Shown here: piece after piece, positions 42,755 to 51,974 of the stretch | Position numbering within the stretch: the first letter of the stretch is position 1 | Layout of the letters: the number at the start of each line of letters is the position of its first letter | Assembly: GCA_024867545.1 (NCBI GenBank) | Contig: JANFNE010000001.1 | Location: forward strand, 1,612,001 to 1,676,000 | DNA from: Phytopythium helicoides | Lineage: Eukaryota > Oomycota > Peronosporomycetes > Pythiales > Pythiaceae | Length of the DNA stretch: 64,000 nt | Reading direction: 5' to 3' | Translations under genes and position numbers: made by a program | The notes under the pieces: model-generated | What the model was told of the DNA's origin: nothing | Databases searched by the model: none | The model's input: the letters and a program-made list of their open reading frames with translations, nothing else

Positions 42755-43229
42755 CTACAGCTTACTACGCGGCGCCATATGAGCCTTGATCTTCTCGTTC
42801 TGCACCGCCTGCAACTCCTTACGAAGCAACTTACCAGACAAACTCTTCGGAACAGAATCCACAAACTCCACCTCACGAACACGCTTGTAACCCGTCACCT
42901 TCTCAGCAACATACGACATCAACTCCTGCTCCGTCAACGTAGAACCCGCCTTCCGAACCACGAACGCCTTCGGGATCTCCTCCCCAGTTGACACATCCAT
43001 GCCACGCACACAACACGAGTCCGTCACGTCCGGGTGCGAATTCACCACGTCCTCCACCTCGGCGGGAGCCACCTGGTGACCCTTGTACTTGATCAGCTCC
43101 TTCAGACGGTCGATGATGAACACGTATCCGTCGTCGTCGATGTATCCGATGTCTCCCGTGCGCACGAATCCGTCGCTGGTGAACGTTTGTGCGTTGGCTT
43201 CGGGGTTGTTGAAGTATCCTTTCATCATG
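42755..43229 (-). pseudogene. 4CL-like C-terminal fragment F
   Basis: About 158 codons equal to the last part of genes A, B, D and E, from MMKGYFNN to a terminal PRSKL, including the hinge and the catalytic lysine of PKSLSGKLLRKEL. The adenylation core (P-loop, QGYGMTE) is absent. Homology to the paralogues stops exactly at 43229, where SEN1-type helicase sequence begins on the opposite strand. The frame runs on by chance to 43339 through antisense helicase DNA. It cannot be a working ligase; it is a truncated copy created by rearrangement or insertion. Confidence 0.9.
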
Positions 43230-46200
43230 AAAGATGCGCTCGAGCGTCCACCACGATTTTTGGCACCAGAGCTGTGGTCATCCGTTCGCTCCCAGTACAA
43301 CCAATCACAGTTGCAGTCGATCCATAACGTTCTCAACAACTACAGCGTCGGTGTGAGTCTTCTACAGGGACCTCCAGGTACAGGTAAAACCAAGACTATT
43401 ATGGCATTACTGAGCGGGTTTCTTGCGCTGAAGCCTCCCGCGACGGCGCTAATGCCGAGTTTAACCAGCTCGAGCTTGAAATCAAAGGCGCTAGACTCGA
43501 CTTCTCCCACAAAGGATGGTCCCACGTCTGGTGTAGCAAGCATTACGCAAGGCATTAGTGGATCAAATTCATCGTTCTCTCTGGGTTCGGGTTCATCATC
43601 GGGAAGTATTCTTCGACGAACAGATGCGCCATCAACGACTGGGAAGAGGACAACTATCCAAAGCCTAAAGAATGTTTCCTCTGTGCGCAGCCGGCTCGAC
43701 CAGAAGCTGTCAAACACGTCATCATCGGCAAGACCAGTGCCATCTAGCCTAGTTGTGCGCCGACGAGTTATTTCCAACCCACTCGGGAGAGCCCAGGCCC
43801 ACCGCACGAATCATCTGCTGCTCTGTGCACCATCAAACGGTGCTGTGAACGAATTAGTGTTGCGTGTTGTGACAGACGGACTTCTCGATAGCACGGGTGC
43901 TCCTGTCAAGGTCCGTGCTCCAAGTGTTCACGCTGACACATCGAATTGCGATTGGCTATCAATCGTGCGTCTTGGTAATCCTGGTGAAGACGCTTCGGAG
44001 GCAGTTGCGAGTGTATCGTTGCCGAACATTATAAAGCGTGAGATGGAAATTCATCCGAAGACTGTCGAGCTGCGAGCTCTCCAGGACAACCAACGTAGAT
44101 TGCGCTCTTCAATTAAAGAGTTCCACCAAAATGCCAAGGAGAGGAGTGAAGCTGGTGGTGAAGAAGGCGGGAAGCGAACGAACCGAAAAGAGCTTGCCAA
44201 GATGCACGCTGAGCTTACAAGTGTGTCTGGCAAGGTTCGCCGCCTGCGCGATGAAGTTTTCGCCCTGAAGGCAAAGATGACAGAAACGATTCTGTCGCGC
44301 GCCAGTATTATAGCGTGCACTCTATCCAAGGCTGGCAGCGGACCATTCAATTCACTCAAGCGCGGATTTGATGCTCTTATCATTGATGAGGCTGCACAGG
44401 CAGTTGAGCTGAGTACGCTCGTTCCACTGCGAGAGCGTGTTGCTCGTGTAGTGCTTGTCGGAGATCCGAAGCAGTTGCCAGCCACTGTCAAGAGCGTCGT
44501 GGCTGCTCGTGCCCGGTACGATCGTTCACTTTTCGAGCGGATTGCTGACAGTGGTGTGGCACCTTCCATGCTGCGAGTTCAGTATCGGATGCACCCGTTC
44601 TTGCGCGAGTTCCCATCCAAGCGTTTCTACAACGGGCTGCTAACGGATGGCCCTAGCGTGATGGAGCGCGTGCAGCGCACGTGCTCTCGCATCTATACAT
44701 CCACGTGCTTTCAGCCATTTTTGCTGTACGACTTGCCCAATTCTCGAGAGGAAGATGTGAACGGCTCCAAATGGAATCGCGGCGAGGCTCAATTCTGTGT
44801 GCAGCTGTGCGAGACCATGTACAATGTGTGCGCGGATGTGCGTCTACACAAGTGGTCAGTCGGCTTTGTGTCCCCCTACCGTGAGCAAGTCAACGCGATT
44901 CGTCGTGAGCTCGCGCGCTCGTCATCGTCGTTTTCATCAACGTTATCGATTGAGGTCAACACGGTGGACGGATTCCAGGGTCGTGAAAAAGACGTTATCA
45001 TTTTCTCGTGCGTTCGTTCGTCAAACCGAGGAGGCATTGGTTTCCTGCGTGACATCCGGCGTTTGAACGTCGCCATCACCCGTGCTCGCTTCTGTTTGTT
45101 TGTCGTGGGCGACGTGCAAACTTTAGTGCGTGACGAGACATGGGATGCGTTGGTTCGGAGTGCACGAGATCGCAAACTTATTATCCACACCGACGGTGCT
45201 CCGTTTCCCGAAGTTGTGAAGCGACTAGAAGGCAGTGGTAAAGGACGCGAGCTTGCTGAGCACTACAAAGAAATGCATGAAAGAGTCAATCGCAAAGCTG
45301 CTGGCGGTGAAAGCGGGAAATCGGACAGTTCGAAAGATGATTCAGCTAAAGCGAGGGATGGCCCGAAACAACCCGTCAAAACCGAACATCCACCTGATGA
45401 AGACAAATCGTCGACTACTAAAAGCAACTCAATTGCTGAATCCGACATTAACTCGAGTGTGAAGCTGGAGAAGAAGGAGCTATCTGTCGATGTCACAATG
45501 GAGAACATCGGACTACCTCCAAGCGCTGCAGACGCTGCATCTCCGATTGGCACAGCCTCGACTGCCTCAACTGCTTCCGCAGAAAATCCATCATCAACTG
45601 GCTCGAATGATAAGAAAAAGTCTGGATTGCCTGAGCGATCAATTGAGCAGCAAAACTCTAAGCGCTCGGGCCAACCAAGTGATGTGAACGATCGCCAACG
45701 TAAGCTCGCGCGAATTGATTCGCAAGATTCGGAGCGCAACAGCAAACGTGGATACACAGACGATCGCTCTTCTGGTTCGCGAACAGATCGCTCTAGTGGC
45801 AATCGCCATGGATCCAGCAGCTCTAGCGGCCGCGACCATACCAGAGATCGTAGTCGGTCACGCGGCCGAGACTCACGCCGCCAACCAAGTAACAATGGAG
45901 ATCGCCGTGACTACCGACGGGATTACGGTGACAATAGTCACCGTGGTGACTCTCGGTCGCGGGGTGCCCAGCCCTGGGACCGAAACAATCACTACGGCAA
46001 TGGGAGCTCAACGGATAACTATGGCTACGCAAATCGCAAGGATGACACCGACCGGCAAAGGCGACCAGAGGAGAGAAAAACAATGCCAAGCAAGCCCCCA
46101 GCGTCGATCTCCGCCAAAGAGTTTTGTATGGAAAACGAGCCAACCCGTCCGACTACACAGCACAAACCTCGTGTCCCGGAAGCCGTTCAGCTCGCAAATG

Positions 46201-46553
46201 CCGTGCAGAGAGCGCTAGGGAAGCGTCCATTTAACGGGAGCTCGCCGAGGACGCCACCGTCGACGGCTTCGTCGTCCAGTAATTTCCAGGCTGGAATCCA
46301 ACGCGATCGGGGAAATGGAGACGGTGGCATCGCGCCAAGTAGTAGTTCTCGATCTGTCGGAAATGTTCCGAACAATAGGCGTGTCGAGTACTCTTCGAGC
46401 TCAAGCCGCCCTGCTCAACACAAGCGCCCCAATAATTCCGGTCGTGACAACCGAGGAGCAGGAGTACTAGGTTCCATCCTCGGGAGTGCGTCTCAGCTAG
46501 CGAGTTCAACGTCTCGCGTGCAGGACAAGACGAAGCGCTCGAATGAATTCTAA
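43227..46553 (+). CDS. SEN1/senataxin-type superfamily 1 helicase, 5'-truncated
   Basis: The ATG at 43227 opens a frame of 1108 residues; the frame also stays open to 43083 through antisense 4CL DNA. All SF1 motifs are present: QSQLQSIHNVL, Walker A GPPGTGKT (residues 48-55), DEAAQA, VGDPKQLPATV, QYRMHP, VDGFQGREKD and NVAITRAR. A long low-complexity insert follows motif I and a helical prong-like insert precedes motif II, as in Sen1 and IGHMBP2. The C-terminus is disordered and rich in Arg, Asp and Ser. SEN1 proteins unwind RNA:DNA hybrids during transcription termination. Only 47 residues precede Walker A, so the N-terminal domain and promoter are missing, replaced by 4CL fragment F. It may be a pseudogene or a chimeric gene. 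Confidence 0.82.
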   Translation: MKDALERPPRFLAPELWSSVRSQYNQSQLQSIHNVLNNYSVGVSLLQGPPGTGKTKTIMALLSGFLALKPPATALMPSLTSSSLKSKALDSTSPTKDGPTSGVASITQGISGSNSSFSLGSGSSSGSILRRTDAPSTTGKRTTIQSLKNVSSVRSRLDQKLSNTSSSARPVPSSLVVRRRVISNPLGRAQAHRTNHLLLCAPSNGAVNELVLRVVTDGLLDSTGAPVKVRAPSVHADTSNCDWLSIVRLGNPGEDASEAVASVSLPNIIKREMEIHPKTVELRALQDNQRRLRSSIKEFHQNAKERSEAGGEEGGKRTNRKELAKMHAELTSVSGKVRRLRDEVFALKAKMTETILSRASIIACTLSKAGSGPFNSLKRGFDALIIDEAAQAVELSTLVPLRERVARVVLVGDPKQLPATVKSVVAARARYDRSLFERIADSGVAPSMLRVQYRMHPFLREFPSKRFYNGLLTDGPSVMERVQRTCSRIYTSTCFQPFLLYDLPNSREEDVNGSKWNRGEAQFCVQLCETMYNVCADVRLHKWSVGFVSPYREQVNAIRRELARSSSSFSSTLSIEVNTVDGFQGREKDVIIFSCVRSSNRGGIGFLRDIRRLNVAITRARFCLFVVGDVQTLVRDETWDALVRSARDRKLIIHTDGAPFPEVVKRLEGSGKGRELAEHYKEMHERVNRKAAGGESGKSDSSKDDSAKARDGPKQPVKTEHPPDEDKSSTTKSNSIAESDINSSVKLEKKELSVDVTMENIGLPPSAADAASPIGTASTASTASAENPSSTGSNDKKKSGLPERSIEQQNSKRSGQPSDVNDRQRKLARIDSQDSERNSKRGYTDDRSSGSRTDRSSGNRHGSSSSSGRDHTRDRSRSRGRDSRRQPSNNGDRRDYRRDYGDNSHRGDSRSRGAQPWDRNNHYGNGSSTDNYGYANRKDDTDRQRRPEERKTMPSKPPASISAKEFCMENEPTRPTTQHKPRVPEAVQLANAVQRALGKRPFNGSSPRTPPSTASSSSNFQAGIQRDRGNGDGGIAPSSSSRSVGNVPNNRRVEYSSSSSRPAQHKRPNNSGRDNRGAGVLGSILGSASQLASSTSRVQDKTKRSNEF

Positions 46554-46605
46554 CTGCGCGTACAGCGCTTAAAAAAGAGCTAAAGTCGAACGATGGCAGT
46601 TGTTT

Positions 46606-47392
46606 TTACATGACGAGGCGCATGACGGCCGTGCCGACGGCCATGATGGTGCCGGCGAAACCCACAGCGTACTGCAGCATGCGCTTCTCGACCTTTTCCA
46701 TGGACAGGCGCAGGTCGTTGAGCGTCTCGTCCTCGGCCTGCTTTTGCAGCAGGAACTTCTTCTCGAGCTCGGCGATCTCCATGCGCACGTTATCGAAGTC
46801 GATCTTCTCGAGCATGCGGATGTCCTGCTTGAGCGTGTTGAAGTCGCGCTCGAGCAGCTCTCGCGAGTGCCGCTGCGCAATGTCTGCCAATAGGATCCAC
46901 CGTCAGAGCGAGAGGACTCCAATCGCTTCTGCTTCGGCAAGGACAAGCGTACCGAACTTGAGCGTCGAGTTGAAGACGCGCTCCGATAGCTCGGCCTTGA
47001 GCTCCACGTGCTCCGACTTGGTGGCGAGCTGCAGGTGCCAGCCACAACGTCAGCTTTTGATCGTGAAGAACCACGAAGCTCAAACTCGGCCGCACCACTT
47101 TGGCCTGCGCCTCCAGCGACTCATCCATAGATGCTTTCATGACCTCCAGGATGGCCTCGGCCTGCTCGGTCGTGAATCCTATCACCAGATCGCCAGCGTC
47201 AGTGCCAATCCGAGTCCCCCACCCGACTTTTTGCCCTTGCGGCCGCCCACCTCGCTGCTGCAGGCTCACGACCACCTTGTGCGTGTCGAACGGCACCGGA
47301 GACGCCGAGCTGAAGCCCGCGCGGCCCTCGACGAGCGCGCGGCGCGCCGCTGGAGCCGCCAGGCGCGCGCCGGAGCGAGCGAGCGCCAGCAT
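46606..47392 (-). CDS. CCDC90/MCUR1-like mitochondrial coiled-coil protein
   Basis: Minus-strand exons 47251-47392, 47099-47178, 46953-47028 and 46606-46883 give 191 residues. The Ala/Arg-rich N-terminus (MLALARSGARLAAPAARRAL) is a typical mitochondrial presequence. The family signature FDTHKVVVSLQQRGFTTEQAEAILEVM follows, then a coiled coil (about 95-165) and one C-terminal membrane segment (YAVGFAGTIMAVGTAVM). This is the CCDC90/MCUR1/FMP32 pattern, linked to the inner membrane and respiratory complex assembly or calcium uptake. The gene converges on the helicase with 52 bp between stop codons. Exons fit conserved phase. Confidence 0.87.
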
Positions 47393-47777
47393 CTTCAAAA
47401 ATGCTGCGTGTCTGGTGATCCGCGAGCGAATCAGAGCTTTGATTGGATAGAAATGGGAGATGGCGGTATTTTGACCAATGATAGAGCGAATGTTTGCGCA
47501 AATCTTGATGCGGAACGCATTTGCGGTACCAGTGGAAAGCCATCACTTGCGTCTACGGATGAAGCACATGCATGCACGTCACCTTCACTGCAGCAGCGAA
47601 CAATCCATCGTGCCTTGCATGGTTCTTTTATTCTTGACGGTGACGTTACCGGCCCGCAAACGCCCGAGGCCGCCTGCTCTCCAGCTCCAACGGGCGATGA
47701 ATACAGTGGGCGGCCGGTCGGTCGGTCGCCAATCGATCGAACCCCGCCGCGACTCGAGTAGCTCGCCGACACTACGC
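47393..47777. other. Intergenic between two minus-strand mitochondrial genes
   Basis: 385 bp holding the promoter of the CCDC90-like gene and the 3' flank of NDUFA9. No other gene recognised. Confidence 0.5.
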
Positions 47778-48877
47778 TTAATGGTAGCCAGACACCTCCT
47801 GGAAGTGGCCGCCCGGGTTGTACTTGATGAGGAAGTTCGGGGCCTCCTTCTCCATCTTGAGCGGCTCGACGTCGAGCTCGCGCAGACCCGGCAGGTCCGA
47901 CTTCTTGAGCTGGTCCAGGCTGAGGCGCACGGCCCAGTCGGCCGTGAACTTGGGGTCCGGGAACTGCTCGCAGAACTTGCCGATGACCTCGGCGACCGGC
48001 AGCGGCAGGTTGAAGAGCGCCGGCTCGTGCTTGGTCACGTCGAAGACGTAGTCGGCCAGCTCCTTGTACGAGTACTCCTCGTCGCCGACGAGCTCGAACG
48101 TCTTGGCCTTGATGGTCGGGTCCTGCGAGATGGCGTACACGGCCTTGGCGACGTCCTGCACAGCCACGGGCTGCACGACGGCGGCACCGTTGTCCACGAG
48201 CGGCACGCCGCCGTAGACCATGCGGTCGGCCGTCCACGTGAGCAGGCGGTCCTCAGGTCCGAACATGACGCCCGAGCGCACGATGGTGGCGTCCGGGAAG
48301 GCCTGGCGCACGGCGATCTCTCCGCGGAACTTAGAGGCGGCCCACTGCGAGGGCGAGTTGGGCTCGGCGAGGATGGACGATAGGTGGATGAAGCGCGGGA
48401 CCTTGGCCTCGGCGGCGACCTCGGCGATGGTGCGCGCGACGTCGACGTGCACGTCGTCGTAGGTGAAGTTGATCCACCAGGGCAGGATGTGCTTGGTCTG
48501 GTAGTGCTTGCCGATGAGGTTGATGACCACGTCGGCGCCCTCGACCGCCGCGCGGATCGAGTCGCGGTCGCGCGGCGAGAACGGCGGCAGCGCCACGTTG
48601 CCCAGGTCCGCGTTCACGCGCAGGTGGCGCACCTCCATGTCGTCTCCGCGGAACGGCGCGATGAACGCGTTGCCCTTCATGCCTGCGGGTCCGCCGTCAG
48701 CACCACCAGAACGGCCGCCTCCATCGCCGCGCCAACGGCCCACGCACCCAGCTCCGCGCACACGTAGCGCCCCAGGAAGCCCGTGCCGCCGAACACCGCG
48801 GCCGTCACGCCGCCGCCGCGCACGCGGCCCACAGGGTTGCGCAGCTGCGCGCGCGCCACGGGGGAGAGCGCCGACAT
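47778..48877 (-). CDS. NDUFA9: NADH:ubiquinone oxidoreductase subunit NDUFA9 (39 kDa)
   Basis: Exons 48748-48877 and 47778-48682 give 344 residues. The first exon encodes a short presequence-like leader and the Rossmann motif VFGGTGFLGRYV (GxxGxxG), which binds NADPH. Exon 2 continues with MKGNAFIAPFRGDD, DVVINLIGKHY, PRFIHLSSI and a WAASKFRGE segment, where the YxxxK of classical SDRs is lost, as usual for this atypical SDR. This matches the accessory subunit NDUFA9 of mitochondrial complex I. The intron interrupts after the glycine-rich loop. Strong GC bias at third positions suggests high expression. Confidence 0.9.
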
Positions 48878-49110
48878 ACTGCTGCTGCTGCTCGTCGCGG
48901 GGCGCCGGTCGATATTTGTCCTCCCCCTTCGTGCTATAGCAGCCCTAGGTTGCCCTTTAGAAATGATAGAAACGTTTCAAACGTTTATAAAGACCGTCCT
49001 ACGGTTTAGAAATTGACTTCTAGGTAGTCTTCGATGACCATCATTCCATTTTTTACCATTTCACCTCAGACCGGATCTGCACGCTACAGCAGCGGCTCCC
49101 CTTTGTGAGC
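48878..49110. other. Edge of the transposon island
   Basis: A short region upstream of NDUFA9 containing a CTG/CTC-rich patch close to the gene. No gene recognised. Confidence 0.4.
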
Positions 49111-49402
49111 CAACGTGATCAACGCCTACACTCCCCACATGGGAAGACCAACCGAAGAAAGCGACTGCTTCTACGCAGACCTCGTAGCTGTGCGCACGCA
49201 GGTCACATCGCGCGACCTCACCCTCATCATCGGAGATTTTAATGATAAATTTTACCGGGGTCCCGGCCACGAACGCTGCGGCGGCCAATTCGCACGTGGC
49301 ATCCGTAACCGCAACGAGTCCTCACTAACGTCATTCTGCGAGCTATACGGCTACGCGGCAACCAACACGTTCTCCCGACGGGTGAGACAAGGGAGCGGAT
49401 GA
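49111..49402 (+). mobile_element. Fragment of LINE-type endonuclease
   Basis: The frame reads VINAYTPHMGR, then a segment ending in LTLIIGDFND, and SFCELYGYAATNTF. This is the middle of an APE-type endonuclease (exonuclease-endonuclease-phosphatase fold) of non-LTR retrotransposons, with the conserved GDFN. The protein is cut at both ends; no reverse transcriptase is present. It is a dead fragment. Confidence 0.7.
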
Positions 49403-50106
49403 CCGGACCGGACTCATCGAATAGGAGGCACGAGTAGAGGGCCGACCGCTGGGTCGTTGCCCACACCAGTAGGGTTTACATAAAATACACACTCTCTTTT
49501 CCCCTTTCGGGCAGAAGACTCTCCTTCGTTTCCGATCATCAGCAGCGCAGGTCCAAGCCGTGCTGCCACTGTGTCTCTCTTCACTGGTGAACAACCTCGG
49601 TGCGCTAAGTATCGCGCTGGACGGGAGGGTAGCCCGCGACGTGCAGAGGTTATCCCGGTCTCCCCGGTGCATTCCCGACCTCCCCGGTGTTCATATTCCC
49701 CCTACAGTAGCTTAGCTCTACATTCAGTGTGTGTGAGTGCTCAGCCGGCAGATCGACGAGTGTCTGTCGGCTTGGAGCGTGTATTCTTTTAGCTCGTGTG
49801 TAAGACTCGAGGTCTGGGCCTAAAAAGACAGAGACCACCTGAATGCGCGCGGCTTGCGTTCATACACCTGCACGGGCATATCTTCTTGTCACTAGCGTAG
49901 TGATTGTGTGTCCGAGTGAGCTGTGGTGGCAGCCTAGATCTATATCTGGGCGTGTTACGACAACCCGATCAAAAGGGTCTGCTCCTCAAGGGGTTACACA
50001 ACGTGTGAATGATCAGAGCGAGCCTCGGACTTTCCTTATAGTCCAGGGCTTGCTCAGAGTTCACACAGGATCCAGCCCCTGCCTGTGTGCTCTCTATACC
50101 TGTTTC
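49403..50106. other. Probable transposon-derived DNA, unresolved
   Basis: No coding potential. The layout, with pyrimidine-rich stretches such as actctcttttcccc near 49491 and repeated ctccccggtg near 49663 and 49681, suggests long-terminal-repeat remains, but I could not find paired repeats or target duplications. Confidence 0.25.
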
Positions 50107-51240
50107 TCAGCCGGGCTCTAGTGCAAGCCGGCTGACGCGAGGTGTCGTGGATCGATTTTCCCGACTTACCTCATCACAAGAGAGTGTGCAACTTATGGCC
50201 TCGATGTCAACTCTATGCTGCACGTAAACACCTCTAGTATCCCGCATAAATGCTTTTCCATGAGCGCTGGGATGAACCACATAGAATCCAGTCTGTTCTT
50301 GTTGCTCTTGAATCAATCGCTTGGCGTACGGAGTTACAATTCACCCCTCTCGCAACCACTTCTCACCTTCTGTCTGGTTTTCGTTCGCATCGTCCATAAA
50401 CTCGACCAACAGACGGGGAGAATTCAAATGGTAGCTGGGAGCGCGCAGGAATAGCTGCTCCATTCGTTGATTCGACAAAGCGTGTAGTGTACCACCCATA
50501 CATCTTCGCGTTTTGAATTGAACTAGAGTGGATTGCGCATTTCTCGGGGTCGATGCCTTCAAAATAGGTAGCAATAGCAGGGTGGGTCAATGGCAGTGTG
50601 GCTAGGATTGAACGGTACTCGTCGAGTGTTTCAGCTTTTTGAATTCGGTAAAGAACTGTCTCAGTATAACACGGAAAATTGCCGCGGAATGTAGATTTGA
50701 TATTGGCAAGAATATGCCTAGAGCAATACCGAACAATAGCACGAGGATCATTGGTCTTGATTGCAGAACGGAGACCTTTTCCACGATCAGTAAAAATTGG
50801 TATGCCATCAAAATTGACACCCGCGCGCATGCAGTTGGACACAAGCCAGCTGCACTTCCCTCCATCCTCTTCAGCACACAGTGCGACAGCAAGAAGCATG
50901 TTGTAATTGACCCCATCGCGGCCCACGAGGACGAGCATCACCTCGTGATAAACTTGATGTCGCATGTATGAGCCGTCGATGCCAAGAATCGTTTGGCCGT
51001 GCTGCCCATGTCTGCTAACATAGGGATGCGACAGGAATGCACGCTCAAATTGAACGTCTTGGTTGCACTCGAAACAATAGTGGCTCGTTGGATTTCTTTT
51101 GCAGAACTCTTCGAGAAGGGAAGGCACTTGTTTAAAATCAGAGATGTAGTTGCCTATTGCTTTGTCGATAATCTTATCTCGGACTCGAAAGACCATGCGT
51201 GTTGTACATGATTTGCTGCCACCACCTGGATTTGGTGTTG
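50107..51240 (-). pseudogene. MULE (Mutator-like) transposase pseudogene
   Basis: The main frame, 50363-51196, contains the MULE transposase core: DGSYMRH, the IFTDRGKGL acidic motif, CSRHILANIK and the YTTRFVESTNGA segment. The C-terminal part continues in a different frame after about 50425, near a CCCC run (RLLVEFMDDANENQTEGEKW). It then meets an in-frame TGA at about 50350 and goes on as TPYAKRLIQEQQEQTGFYVVHP to about 50107. One frameshift and one stop therefore separate the parts, and the N-terminus is also incomplete. It cannot encode an active transposase. Confidence 0.82.
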
Positions 51241-51974
51241 CAAAGCCTTAGCCGAGACCTTTCTATTCGCGTTGACTGCTTGCTCTCTCACAGCTAGCTC
51301 TGCAACCTGTCGACTGGTAACCTTCGTCTAGCCTGAACAGCCATTTTGCTTTAGGTTAAAGCCGCTGATGACAAATCCGTGAGCATTTTGCTTTCGTGAT
51401 TGAAAAGCTCGCACTTCAAACGTGCACTCGAGCACTTGAACACCACGTTTCGACCCCCACTCTGAGATTTGTCAACGACAGCACGTTTTCCCTGAGTCAA
51501 AGCGAAGTCTTGTACGTAGTTTTCTCATTTTCATCCGCACCACTTTTGTCACTCGAGTTCTCTGGATTTTATCCAGAGTTGTTACAGGGATTGACCGATT
51601 TTCGTCTGACTGGAGCCAAAAGCCTTAAACAACTAATAATTGGTTACGCTGTATTGGTAACTTCCATAGGTAAGTATAGTATAAAAACTCTATAAAAATC
51701 ATAATGCTGTGTACAGTGATGGGTACATTTTGCGTGTCTTCTGTCCGTCCGCAACTTTACCTTCGCGTAACCTTCAACTGCTACATTTAATGTTTCGGGT
51801 CTGGGAAAACGAAAAACAAAACTGTTTTATACAAAAAACAAGTTCAATAATTGTCTATACACTGCTATATTATATACAATGTCACTTTCGTATACAGGTA
51901 GAAGGTCATGTTGCTCGAAGAGTTTCTTGGAGATGCGCGAGCGAAGAAGACGCGGCAGCGCAAGGTCACCTTGG
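51241..51974. other. Intergenic in the transposon island
   Basis: AT-rich toward 51650-51900. No protein, RNA or repeat structure recognised. Confidence 0.4.

Noticed and set aside
42755..43339. 194-codon frame as a small complete ligase-related gene
   Set aside because: The first ~37 codons are antisense helicase DNA and the adenylation core is missing, so it is a fragment.
46610..47761. 383-codon plus-strand frame antisense to the CCDC90-like gene
   Set aside because: Antisense to the exons of the CCDC90-like gene, with low-complexity sequence.
47431..48383. Frames of 268 and 301 codons around NDUFA9
   Set aside because: Frame-shadows of NDUFA9 in a very GC-rich gene.
49403..50106. Solo LTR of a Copia or Gypsy element
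   Set aside because: Composition is suggestive, but no paired ends or target-site duplication could be identified.
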